Assembly (NCBI GenBank): GCA_965262975.1
Contig: OZ253575.1
Span: 3,286,001-3,350,000, forward strand
DNA: 64,000 bases
Source: UBA2991 sp965262975
GTDB taxonomy: Bacteria > Chloroflexota > Dehalococcoidia > Tepidiformales > Tepidiformaceae
Direction of reading: 5' to 3'
The position numbers were made by a program, and so were the translations under genes. Position 1 is the first letter of the stretch, and each line of letters begins with the position of its first letter. Below the pieces are notes generated by a model. The model saw nothing but the letters and a program-made list of their open reading frames with translations. It was not told where the DNA came from and did no database searches. Below are positions 23,810-31,955 of this stretch, in pieces.

Positions 23810-23847
23810 GTGCCGGGGCGCCCCACATCGCCCTCCGCTAGCGCCCC
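23810..23847 (+). repeat. Right direct repeat: duplicated end of selD
   Basis: 35/38 identical to 22338-22375. Read in the selD frame it gives the residues S-A-G-A-P-H-I-A-L-R and a TAG stop, so it is a second copy of the selD C-terminus, lying just upstream of gatB. Confidence 0.8.
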
Positions 23848-23862
23848 TACCGTCCCCGTTCC

Positions 23863-23868
23863 TATACT
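23863..23868 (+). promoter_or_regulatory. Possible -10 element of gatB
   Basis: TATACT, 30 nt before the gatB GTG start, in a GC-rich context. No clear -35. Confidence 0.3.
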
Positions 23869-23897
23869 CGACTTCCCCGCGTTGAGGAGGCGACCCC

Positions 23898-25370
23898 GTG
23901 ACCGCTGCCGCCACCAAGTTCGAGACCGTCATCGGCCTTGAGGTGCACTGCCAGCCCATCACCCGGAGCAAGATGTTCTGCGGCTGCAGCGCCGAGTATT
24001 CCGGCGCCGAGCCCAACACCCACGTCTGCCCCGTCTGCCTCGGCCTGCCCGGCGTCCTGCCCGTCATCAACGAGGAGGCCATCCGCCTCATCGTCAAGAC
24101 CGGCCTCGCCCTCAACTGTGAGATATCCGGGTTCTCCAAGTTCGACCGCAAGAACTACCCCTACCCCGACCTGATGAAGGGCTACCAGGTCAGCCAGTTC
24201 GACCTCCCCATCTGCCACGGCGGCTGGCTCGATGTCGAGGCCGAGGGCGAGCGCACCCGTGTCGGCATCACCCGCGTCCACATGGAGGAGGACACCGCCC
24301 GCCTCCTCCACCGCACCGACCCCATCACCGGCGAGGGCTACAGCCTCATCGACATCAACCGCTCGGGCACGCCCCTCATGGAGATCGTGAGCGAGCCCGA
24401 CATCCGCTCCCCCGGGGAGGCGCGCGCCTACCTCGTCAGCCTTCGCGCCATCCTCCGTGCCATCAGCGCCAGCCGCGCCAACATGGAGGAAGGCAACTTC
24501 CGCTGCGACGCCAATGTCAGCCTCCGCCCCGTCGGACAGGAAGCTCTCGGCTCCAAGGTCGAAGTCAAGAACATGAACAGCTTCCGCGCCGTCTACGAGG
24601 CGCTCGTCTTCGAGATGGCCCGTCAGGCGACCGTCCTCCGCGAGGGAGGCGCCATCCCCCAGGAGACGCGCGGCTGGGACCAGGACCGCCAGGTGACCGT
24701 CTCCCAGCGCTCCAAGGAGGAAGCGAACGACTATCGCTACTTCCCCGAGCCCGACCTGCCGCCACTGGCCCTCAGCCGCGACTTCGTCGAGAACGTGCGC
24801 GCCGAGCTGCCCGAGCTCCCCGCTGCCCGCCGCGAGCGCTACCTCGCCCTCGGGCTCTCCGACTTCGAGGCTTCCACCCTCGCCGAGGCGCGCGACCGCT
24901 CCGACTTCGCCGACGCCGTCGCCGCTGCCCTCCCCTTCGACGCGCCGCGATCCGCCAAGCTCACCGCCAACTGGGTGCTGGGAGAGGTTGGACACTGGGC
25001 CAATGAGCACGACGCCGAGGTCGAGCAGTTCCCCCTCGCGCCCGAGGCGCTCGCCGAGCTGATCGAGCTGGCCGAGGGCGAGACCGTCACCGGTCAGGTC
25101 GCCAAGCAGGTGTTCGAGGAGATGGTCGCGAGCGGCAAGGCCGCCGCCGCCATCGTCGAAGAGGGTGGCCTCGCCCAGGTCCGCGAGAGCGACGAACTGG
25201 TCGCCATCGTGCGCAAGGTCATCGCCGAGAACGACAAGGCCGTAGCCGATTACCGTGGCGGCAAGACCGCCGCCATCAAGCGCCTCCTCGGCGGCGTGAT
25301 GCGCGAGACGCGCGGTCGCGCCAACCCCCAGATCGCGCAGGAGTTGCTGGCTCGAGAACTCGACCAGTAG
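23898..25370 (+). CDS. gatB: Aspartyl/glutamyl-tRNA(Asn/Gln) amidotransferase subunit B
   Basis: 490 residues from a GTG preceded by TTGAGGAGG. N-terminal blocks typical of GatB are FETVIGLEVHCQ, FCGC...YSGAEPNTHVCPVCLGLPG (the zinc-binding Cys set), KFDRKNYPYPDLMKGYQ and INRSGTPLMEIVSEPD. The C-terminal helical GatB/YqeY tail ends LLGGVMRETRGRANPQIAQELL. With GatA and GatC it transamidates Glu-tRNA(Gln) or Asp-tRNA(Asn). gatA and gatC are not in the window. It lies directly after the Fic island and before yvcK. Confidence 0.96.
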   Translation: MTAAATKFETVIGLEVHCQPITRSKMFCGCSAEYSGAEPNTHVCPVCLGLPGVLPVINEEAIRLIVKTGLALNCEISGFSKFDRKNYPYPDLMKGYQVSQFDLPICHGGWLDVEAEGERTRVGITRVHMEEDTARLLHRTDPITGEGYSLIDINRSGTPLMEIVSEPDIRSPGEARAYLVSLRAILRAISASRANMEEGNFRCDANVSLRPVGQEALGSKVEVKNMNSFRAVYEALVFEMARQATVLREGGAIPQETRGWDQDRQVTVSQRSKEEANDYRYFPEPDLPPLALSRDFVENVRAELPELPAARRERYLALGLSDFEASTLAEARDRSDFADAVAAALPFDAPRSAKLTANWVLGEVGHWANEHDAEVEQFPLAPEALAELIELAEGETVTGQVAKQVFEEMVASGKAAAAIVEEGGLAQVRESDELVAIVRKVIAENDKAVADYRGGKTAAIKRLLGGVMRETRGRANPQIAQELLARELDQ

Positions 25371-25385
25371 GCCGGTCGCGTTTTT

Positions 25386-25406
25386 CGGAACAATTCTCTT
25401 GTTCCG
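25386..25406. promoter_or_regulatory. Perfect inverted repeat between gatB and yvcK
   Basis: CGGAACAA and TTGTTCCG are exact complements around TTCTC, 16 nt after the gatB stop and 53 nt before the yvcK ATG. It has no T tail on the plus strand, so it could be a factor-dependent terminator or an operator. Confidence 0.45.
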
Positions 25407-25458
25407 CGCGGTTATACCTTCGAGACAGGCACTCCCGCTGGTAGACTCTGAAAACGTA

Positions 25459-26802
25459 ATGCCACGCAGGATGCGCAATCACAGCCTGTTCACCTGGCTC
25501 TATCCAGGGATGCACATCAAGCGCTGGCTCCTCCTCTTGGTCGTGGGCATGACGTTCCTCAGCCTGGGAGCCGCCTACCTCTTCCGCGAGGCCTACCTCG
25601 CCTACGACTTCCCCGGCGTCGCCCACTACCTGACCATCCAGTTCATCCCCCGCTGGAGCCGTGGCGTCATCTTCGTGTGCGTCGCCTTCGGCAGCGTCGG
25701 CATCGCCTTCTGGAAGCTGAATCAGTCCCTCCTCTACGCGGTCGTCCGCCCCGGCGCCCAGAACGGGAGCATGGCCCAGTCCCTCTACGCCAAGCGCGTG
25801 CTCAGCCGCGGCCCCCGCATCGTCGCTATCGGTGGGGGAACGGGGCTCTCCGTGCTCCTCCGGGGGCTCAAGGAACACACCAGCAACCTCACCGCCATCG
25901 TCACCGTGGCCGACGACGGGGGCTCCTCTGGACGCCTCCGCCAGGACTTCGGCGTCGTCGCCCCCGGCGATATCCGCCAGTGCTTGGCCGCCCTGGCCGA
26001 GGCCGAGCCTCTCATGTCGCGCCTCTTCCAGTACCGCTTCCGCGCCGGCGATGGGCTCGAGGGCCACTCCTTCGGCAACCTCTTCATCGTCGCCATGGCC
26101 AACGTCACCGGGAACTTCGAGACGGCCATCCGCGAGGCCAGCCGCGTCCTCAACGTGCGTGGCGCCATCCTCCCTTCCACCCGCGCCGACGTAACTCTTT
26201 CGGCCCGCACCCAGGACGATGAGCTCGTCCACGGCGAGCACAACATCACGGAGCACGGCGCCCGCATCCGCGAGCTCTTCCTCAATCCCGCCAACGCCCA
26301 GGCCCACCCCGACGCCGTCCGCGCCGTCCTCGATGCCGACCTCGTCGTCATCGGTCCCGGCAGCCTCTACACGAGCGTCATGCCCAACCTGCTGGTTGAA
26401 GACCTGCGCAAGTCGCTGCTCTCCACCGGCGCGCAGCGGCTCTTCGTCTGCAATGTGGCCACCCAGCACGGCGAAACCGACGACTTTTCCGTGGCCGACC
26501 ACATCGAGGCCATCGAACGGCACACTGCCCCCGGCCTCATCGAGGCCGTTATCGCGAACAGCAACCTCGGAGCGCTGCCGGAGGAATTGCACTCCGCCCC
26601 CGTCGCCGTCAGCCACCCCGACGCCCGTGTGTTCGAGCACATGCGCGTCGTCCAGGCCGATGTCGTGGCCTCCGAAAACCGCTACCGCCACGACTTCCAG
26701 AAACTCGCCGCTGCCATCCTCGACGTGTACCATGGCCGGGAGAACGGAGTGCCCGAAAGCGAGCGCCACCCTTCCGAAGAGGCCGTTCTCGTCACCCGCT
26801 AA
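25459..26802 (+). CDS. yvcK: YvcK/CofD-like protein with two N-terminal membrane helices
   Basis: 447 residues from the ATG at 25459. Helices at about 22-44 and 68-90 precede the soluble YvcK domain, which starts with PRIVAIGGGTGLSVLLRGLK (GGGTG 125-129) and contains TVADDGGSSGRLR, PPGDIRQCL-like PGDIRQC, GHSFGNLF and GPGSLYTSV. These are the UDP-sugar/nucleotide-binding blocks of the family that influences cell-wall precursor flow and gluconeogenic growth. The membrane anchor is a variant known from several Chloroflexota and Gram-positives. Its stop overlaps the secG start (TAATG). Confidence 0.9.
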   Translation: MPRRMRNHSLFTWLYPGMHIKRWLLLLVVGMTFLSLGAAYLFREAYLAYDFPGVAHYLTIQFIPRWSRGVIFVCVAFGSVGIAFWKLNQSLLYAVVRPGAQNGSMAQSLYAKRVLSRGPRIVAIGGGTGLSVLLRGLKEHTSNLTAIVTVADDGGSSGRLRQDFGVVAPGDIRQCLAALAEAEPLMSRLFQYRFRAGDGLEGHSFGNLFIVAMANVTGNFETAIREASRVLNVRGAILPSTRADVTLSARTQDDELVHGEHNITEHGARIRELFLNPANAQAHPDAVRAVLDADLVVIGPGSLYTSVMPNLLVEDLRKSLLSTGAQRLFVCNVATQHGETDDFSVADHIEAIERHTAPGLIEAVIANSNLGALPEELHSAPVAVSHPDARVFEHMRVVQADVVASENRYRHDFQKLAAAILDVYHGRENGVPESERHPSEEAVLVTR

Positions 26803-27020
26803 TGCTGAATGCCATCCAGATCATTGTCTCCGCGCTGCTCATCGTTGCGGTCCTGCTGCAGGTCAAGGGCTCCGGTTTTGGCGCCGCCCTTGGCGGCATG
26901 TCCGGTGGCTCCGTCTACCGCACGAAGCGCGGCCTCGAGAAGACTCTCTTCCAGGCCACGATCATTCTTGTCATAGTGTTCCTTTTCGTGTCCTTCCTGA
27001 GCGTCCAGTCCCAGCGTTAA
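26802..27020 (+). CDS. secG: Preprotein translocase subunit SecG
   Basis: 72 residues with two transmembrane helices (about 3-20 and 47-66) and the SecG block LLQVKGSGFGAALGG...YRTKRGLEKTLFQATI between them. It belongs to the SecYEG channel. Its ATG overlaps the yvcK stop by one base, so the two are translationally coupled. Confidence 0.93.
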   Translation: MLNAIQIIVSALLIVAVLLQVKGSGFGAALGGMSGGSVYRTKRGLEKTLFQATIILVIVFLFVSFLSVQSQR

Positions 27021-27029
27021 CCTCTTCGA

Positions 27030-28694
27030 ATGTTTCGCGCGGTTGCGAGCTCGCGGCGCGCCCTCCTTCCAGCGGCCATCCTGGCCGCCGGGGCACTGGC
27101 CGCGATCGTCCTCATCGTCTTTCTGCGTCTGCCTGAAGGCGATGCTCCGCCCCCCGCCCCCACGCCGCCCGCCCCCCAGGAGAGCGTCTACGTCGAGGGG
27201 GTCGTCGGCGCCTGGCAGCGCATCAACCCCCTGTTCGCCGCCGAGAACCCCGTCGACCAGGACCTCTCCCGCTTGGTCTTCGCCGGGCTCTTGCGCGCCG
27301 GTGAGGACGGTCGCCTCCTCCCCGACCTCGCCCCCCTCCCGGAGGTCGGCGAGGACGGCCGCACGTACACCTTCCGCCTCCATCCCGAGCTTCGCTGGCA
27401 CGACGGCGCTCCCGTGCGCTCCCTCGATGTCGCCTTCACCATCAGTCACATCCTCGCCCCCGACTTCCAGGGCGACCCTCGCCTCCGCGAGGCCTGGACC
27501 GGCGTTGAGGTCCGCACTCCGGACCTGCGCACCGTCGTCCTCCGTCTGCCCGCAACCAGCCCCTCCTTCCTCGCGCGCTTCGCCACCGTCGGCATCCTCC
27601 CCGAGCACCTCCTCCAGGGGCTCGACGGGGCCGGTCTCTTCGATGCGCCCTTCAACGCCAGCCCCGTCGGCGCCGGTCCCTACCGCCTCGACTCCGTCAC
27701 CTCGATTGAAGCGACCCTGAGGGCCTACCCCCGCTACCACCTCGGCCGCCCCCGGATTGACGTCATCACCGTGCGTTTCCTGCAGGACTTCGCCTCGGTC
27801 CAGCACGCCCTCGAGCAGGGCGAGATCGATGGCATCTTCCTCCGCCAGGCCCTGAGCGCGACGCAGATCGCCGCCCTTGATGGGATTGAGGGTTTCGTCC
27901 GTGAGGATCTCCAGCGCGCCGTCTCGCTCGTTCTCTACCTCAATAACGGGCAGGCGGCCTACTTCCGCGACCCGCGCGTGCGCACGGCGGTTTCCCTCGC
28001 CCTGGACCGCCAGACGCTCGTGGAGAACGCCCTCTACGGTCTCGCGACGCCTTCGTCCTCGGCCATCGCTCCCGGCACCTGGGCCTATGCCCCCTCCCTC
28101 GATAGCCCCCCGAGCGACCCCGAGGCCGCTATCCTCCTGCTGGCCGAGGCGGGCTGGCATCGAAGTCCCACGACCGGCGTTCTCGTTCGCCAGGGCTCGG
28201 AGTTCCGCCTCACCATCCGCACCGACAACGACCCCCGCCACCTTGCACTCGCCCGTGAGATCGCGCGCCAGCTCGAACCGATCGGCATCCGCGCAACCGT
28301 CGCGAGCACCAGCTTCACGGTCCTCAGCCGCGACTTCCTCGCCCCGCGCACCTATGACGCCGCCCTCGCCGGCTGGGATCAGGGCCCCGATCCCGACCCC
28401 TACCTCGCCTGGCACAGCTCGCAGGTGATCCCGCCCGGGGGGAACGTCGCGAACTACGGCGGCATCATCATCGACGCGCTCCTCGAACGGGGGCGCACCA
28501 CCGTCAACAAGCTCGTGCGTCTCGACGCCTACGCGCAGTTCCAGGAACTCTGGCGGCGGGAGTCTCCCAGCGTCGTCCTTGCCTACCCCCACATCCGCTA
28601 CATCCGTTCGGCGACGGTGGAGTCGCCCCCCTTCGGCGTGCTCTTCACTCCTGCCGACCGCTTCCTGAACGTGCACCTGTGGCGCATCGGATGA
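27030..28694 (+). CDS. Membrane-anchored family 5 extracellular solute-binding protein
   Basis: 554 residues. An uncleaved N-terminal helix (about 12-32) without lipobox Cys is followed by a Pro-rich spacer and a family 5 substrate-binding domain: INPLFAAENPVDQDLSRLVFAGLL, YTFRLHPELRWHDGAPVRSLDVAF, SPVGAGPYRLDS, RVRTAVSLALDRQTLV, and AALAGWDQGPDPDPYLAWHSSQ. Family members bind peptides, nickel or other solutes for Dpp/Opp ABC importers. No transporter genes adjoin it; it sits in the secG-fmt housekeeping run, 9 nt after secG, and its stop overlaps the next start (ATGA). It may have a role other than uptake. Confidence 0.85.
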   Translation: MFRAVASSRRALLPAAILAAGALAAIVLIVFLRLPEGDAPPPAPTPPAPQESVYVEGVVGAWQRINPLFAAENPVDQDLSRLVFAGLLRAGEDGRLLPDLAPLPEVGEDGRTYTFRLHPELRWHDGAPVRSLDVAFTISHILAPDFQGDPRLREAWTGVEVRTPDLRTVVLRLPATSPSFLARFATVGILPEHLLQGLDGAGLFDAPFNASPVGAGPYRLDSVTSIEATLRAYPRYHLGRPRIDVITVRFLQDFASVQHALEQGEIDGIFLRQALSATQIAALDGIEGFVREDLQRAVSLVLYLNNGQAAYFRDPRVRTAVSLALDRQTLVENALYGLATPSSSAIAPGTWAYAPSLDSPPSDPEAAILLLAEAGWHRSPTTGVLVRQGSEFRLTIRTDNDPRHLALAREIARQLEPIGIRATVASTSFTVLSRDFLAPRTYDAALAGWDQGPDPDPYLAWHSSQVIPPGGNVANYGGIIIDALLERGRTTVNKLVRLDAYAQFQELWRRESPSVVLAYPHIRYIRSATVESPPFGVLFTPADRFLNVHLWRIG

Positions 28695-29527
28695 CCCTGC
28701 CTCTCCCCATCTTCCTGCTGACCGACTTCGGCACTCACGACACCTACGTGGGCCAGGTGAAGGCCGTCCTCAGCGCCCGCTCCCCCGGCGCCCCCCTCAT
28801 CGACCTCACCCACGAGGTCTCCCCTTATGCGATCGACGAGGGCGCCTGGCTGCTCGAGACCGCTCTCCCCTCCATTCCCGCTCCCGCGGTCGTGCTCGCC
28901 GTGGTCGACCCCGGCGTCGGCAGCGAGCGGCTCCCCCTCGCCGTCCGTGCCCCCTCCTCCGCCGACCCCACCATCCCCCGCTACTTCGTCGGCCCCGACA
29001 ACGGCCTCCTCTCCGCTGCGGTGCCTCCCGACGCCCGCCCCTCCCGTCGCCGCCCCGCCCCCGTCCCCGCCGGCCTCGCTGTCCGCGCCATCGAGAGTCC
29101 CGATGCGCGCCTCGCGACGGTCAGCTCCACTTTCCACGGGCGCGACCTCTTCGCCCCTGCCGCCGCCTCCATCGCCTGTACCGGCGACCACGAGTCGTTG
29201 GGTCCCACCCGCGACGAACTGACGCTGCTCCCGCCCTTCGCCGCCTCCCCCGAAGGGGGCAGCCTCCGGGGGACCGTTGTCCACGTCGACCGCTACGGCA
29301 ACCTCGTCACCACCATCCGAAAGGAGCAGCTCCCTCCCGACTTCTCGCTCGACATAAACGGAACCCGCATCGAGCGCACCGTCCGCACCTTCAGCGACGC
29401 ACCCCTCGGCGCGCTCGCCTGCCACGTCGACTCCAGTGGCTTCCTCGCCATTGCCGAGCGCGAGGGGAACGCTGCCGCCCGCACCGGCGCCGCCCGGGGC
29501 GATGCCGTGCTCCTCACGCCGCGATGA
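28691..29527 (+). CDS. SAM hydroxide adenosyltransferase (DUF62/chlorinase-fluorinase family)
   Basis: 278 residues from the ATG at 28691, which overlaps the previous stop (ATGA). A GTG 12 nt earlier is the only alternative. Signature regions are PIFLLTDFGTHDTYVGQVKAVL with the Asp that binds the SAM ribose, LIDLTHEVSPYAIDEGAWLL, VVDPGVGSERLPLAV, YFVGPDNGLLS and FHGRDLFAPAAA, ending in the beta-rich C-terminal domain with HVDRYGNLVTTI. The family converts SAM and water to adenosine and methionine. It overlaps fmt by 4 nt. Confidence 0.92.
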   Translation: MTLPLPIFLLTDFGTHDTYVGQVKAVLSARSPGAPLIDLTHEVSPYAIDEGAWLLETALPSIPAPAVVLAVVDPGVGSERLPLAVRAPSSADPTIPRYFVGPDNGLLSAAVPPDARPSRRRPAPVPAGLAVRAIESPDARLATVSSTFHGRDLFAPAAASIACTGDHESLGPTRDELTLLPPFAASPEGGSLRGTVVHVDRYGNLVTTIRKEQLPPDFSLDINGTRIERTVRTFSDAPLGALACHVDSSGFLAIAEREGNAAARTGAARGDAVLLTPR

Positions 29528-30471
29528 AGCCCGAGGAGGTCCGCACGATCTTCATGGGCTCTCCCGAGTTCGCGCTGCCCACGCTCCGCGCGCTCGCCGC
29601 CGAGGGCTACGACCTGCGCCTCGCCGTCACGCAGCCCGACCGCCGCGCCGGCCGCGGCGGGCGCGTGCGCTCCCCCGCCGCCAGGGTCGAGGCCGAACGC
29701 CTCGGCGTCCCCGTCTTCCAGCCGGACTCCCTGCGCGCCCCGGAGGCCGTCGCCCGGCTCGCCGCCGCCGAGCCCGACCTCATCGTCGTTGCCGCCTACG
29801 GACGCATCCTCCCCCGCACCGTCCTCGACCTCCCCCGTTACCGCGTCATCAACGTCCACCCCTCCCTCCTGCCCCGCTGGCGTGGCCCCTCCCCCGTCGC
29901 CGCCGCCATCCTCGCCGGAGACGACACGACCGGCGTCTCTATCATGGAGCTCGTGCCGAAGATGGATGCCGGGCCCGTCCTCGCCGCCCGCCCCTTCCCG
30001 ATCGCCGCCACCGACACCACCGGAGCCCTTGAGGCACGCCTCGCCGAGGAGGGCGCCGACCTGCTCATCGAGACGCTTCCCGGCTGGCTCGCCGGCGACA
30101 TTCAGCCCGCGCCCCAGGACGAGGCCCTCGTGATGACGTGTCCCCTCCTGGAGAAGGTCCATGGCCATCTGCGGGCTGGCATGACCGCCGTCGAAGCCGA
30201 GCGCGCCGTCCGTGCCTACGACCCCTGGCCCGGCGCCTTCGTGACCTACAAGGATGACCGCCTCGCTATCTGGCGCGCACACGTCGGCGACGCCGGAGAC
30301 GAGCTCATCCCCGGCGATGTCACCGTCCTTGCGGGGAAGCCCGCCGTCGCCCTTCGTGAGGGCGTGCTCGTCCTCGACGAGGTCCAGCGCAGCGGCTCCC
30401 GCCGCGTCGCCGGTGAAGCCTTCCTGAACGGCGAACGTGGCCGCCTCGCGAGTTTGGCCGGCCTCGCATGA
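29524..30471 (+). CDS. fmt: Methionyl-tRNA formyltransferase
   Basis: 315 residues, normal for Fmt. The formyltransferase domain shows MGSPEFALPTLRAL near the N-terminus, TQPDRRAGRGG, DLIVVAAYGRILP, the catalytic VINVHPSLLPRWRGPSPV (about 107-123) and MDAGPVLA with the essential Asp. The C-terminal OB-like domain follows, with VLVLDEVQ near the end. It formylates Met-tRNA for initiation. The start overlaps the SAM hydroxide adenosyltransferase stop and the stop overlaps the rlmN start, both as ATGA. Confidence 0.95.
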   Translation: MKPEEVRTIFMGSPEFALPTLRALAAEGYDLRLAVTQPDRRAGRGGRVRSPAARVEAERLGVPVFQPDSLRAPEAVARLAAAEPDLIVVAAYGRILPRTVLDLPRYRVINVHPSLLPRWRGPSPVAAAILAGDDTTGVSIMELVPKMDAGPVLAARPFPIAATDTTGALEARLAEEGADLLIETLPGWLAGDIQPAPQDEALVMTCPLLEKVHGHLRAGMTAVEAERAVRAYDPWPGAFVTYKDDRLAIWRAHVGDAGDELIPGDVTVLAGKPAVALREGVLVLDEVQRSGSRRVAGEAFLNGERGRLASLAGLA

Positions 30472-31550
30472 CCAGCCTCCTGCGCCTCACGCCCAACGAG
30501 CTCGACGAAATCCTCGCAGCGCTCGACGCACCCCGCTACCGCGCCGACCAGGTCCTGCAGGCTCTCTACCGGCGCGGCTTCGACTCCCTCGACGCCATCA
30601 CGCAGCTCCCCGGAGACCTGCGCGAGCGCATGCGCGAGGCTGGACTCACCCTCGACGCGCCCGCCCTCCTCCGCGAGGTCGCCAGTGACGACGGCGAGAC
30701 CACCAAGGCGCTTCTCGCCCTCCCCGGCGGCTCCACCGTCGAGACCGTCCTCATGCAGTACCCCCGTCCCGGACGTACCCCCCGCTCGACCGTCTGCATC
30801 TCCACCCAGGCCGGATGCGCGATGGGCTGCGTCTTCTGCGCCACCGGCCAGATGGGCTTCGAGCGAAACATCCCCGCCGAGGACATCGTCGCCCAGGTCC
30901 TCCACTTCCAGCGCCTCCTCGCCCCGCGCGGGCGGCACGTCACCAACGTCGTCTTCATGGGCATGGGCGAACCCCTCGCCAACTACGCCGAGACGCTCCG
31001 CGCTGTCCGCCAGTTGACGGACCCGCGCGCCTTCAACCTGGCCCAGCGCGCTGTCACCGTCTCGACGGTGGGAATCACGCGCGCCATCGACCGCCTCGCG
31101 GGCGAGAACCTGCAGATCGGCCTCGCTATCTCCCTGCACGCTCCCGACGACGCCCTGCGCCAGCGCCTCGTCCCCACCGCCCGCCCCAACTCCGTCGGCG
31201 AACTGCTCGACGCCGGCCGCCGCTACTTCCGCGCCACCGGTCGTCGCGTCTCGATTGAGTACGCCCTCATCAACGGTGTGAACGACGCCCCCGAGCAGGC
31301 GCGGGCCCTCGGCAAGCTCCTTCGCGGGGCGGGCATGCACGTCAACCTCATCCCCCTCAACGCCACCGCCGGACCGTTCGCCGCACCTTCCCGTCGCAGC
31401 GTGCGCGAGTTCCGCCGCATCCTTACCGAAGCAGGCGTGAACGCCACTGTGCGAATCGAAAAGGGCGCGGAAATCGCTGCTGCCTGCGGGCAGCTCCGCA
31501 CCGACGCCGCTAGCGGAAGAGACTCCGAACGAATCCCCGTCCAAGGCTGA
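30468..31550 (+). CDS. rlmN: 23S rRNA (A2503-C2)/tRNA (A37-C2) methyltransferase
   Basis: 360 residues. The radical-SAM cluster motif is Cys117-x3-Cys121-x2-Cys124 in GCAMGCVFCATG, followed by FMGMGEPLANY and TVSTVGITRAI. The second catalytic Cys lies near the end in AAACGQLR (about 343). It is the Fmt-coupled gene (ATGA overlap). The last 41 bp overlap the end of the convergent small membrane protein gene. Confidence 0.95.
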   Translation: MTSLLRLTPNELDEILAALDAPRYRADQVLQALYRRGFDSLDAITQLPGDLRERMREAGLTLDAPALLREVASDDGETTKALLALPGGSTVETVLMQYPRPGRTPRSTVCISTQAGCAMGCVFCATGQMGFERNIPAEDIVAQVLHFQRLLAPRGRHVTNVVFMGMGEPLANYAETLRAVRQLTDPRAFNLAQRAVTVSTVGITRAIDRLAGENLQIGLAISLHAPDDALRQRLVPTARPNSVGELLDAGRRYFRATGRRVSIEYALINGVNDAPEQARALGKLLRGAGMHVNLIPLNATAGPFAAPSRRSVREFRRILTEAGVNATVRIEKGAEIAAACGQLRTDAASGRDSERIPVQG

Positions 31551-31896
31551 GCGCGAAGCTCCCCACCGCCAGGCCCAGTCCCACCGCGAACGCCGTCCGC
31601 AGGTCGAGCCACGTGTGAACCTCGCCCCGCACCACCGGCGAGGCGAGCACGCCCACGTAGGTCCCGTCGCACGCCGCGGACTTGGCCGCCAGGGCCCCGA
31701 CGGCGCTGTCCCGCATCGTCGCGCGCTCCGCCCGCATGGCGGCCACGGCGCTCTGCTCCATGCTCACCGACGCGGCCTCGAGCTGCACCACCGCCCCCTG
31801 CTCGATCGAGACTTCCTCCGCCTGCACGGCCTGCGCGTAGTCGCGCTTGACGCTTGCGAAGCGCGCCCGCGTCCTGCCGCCGCTGAACTCTGCCAC
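31510..31896 (-). CDS. Small repeat protein with C-terminal membrane helix
   Basis: 128 residues, family not recognised. Residues 27-86 are four 15-residue repeats of the pattern x-x-V/A-S/T-h-E/R-Q/D-G/S-A-V-x-x-h-x-A, for example EEVSIEQGAVVQLEA and ASVSMEQSAVAAMRA. This spacing suggests a short right-handed beta-helix, somewhat like bactofilins. A transmembrane helix at about 97-117 and a basic tail (GRGFVRSLFR) follow. The gene overlaps the end of rlmN by 41 bp on the opposite strand and diverges from queA. Role unknown. Confidence 0.65.
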   Translation of the reverse strand: MAEFSGGRTRARFASVKRDYAQAVQAEEVSIEQGAVVQLEAASVSMEQSAVAAMRAERATMRDSAVGALAAKSAACDGTYVGVLASPVVRGEVHTWLDLRTAFAVGLGLAVGSFALSLGRGFVRSLFR

Positions 31897-31955
31897 GTCC
31901 CGCCTCCGGTCGGCGTAACCTAGACCCCGGCTCGAGAAAGGGCAATGCTCCCCGC

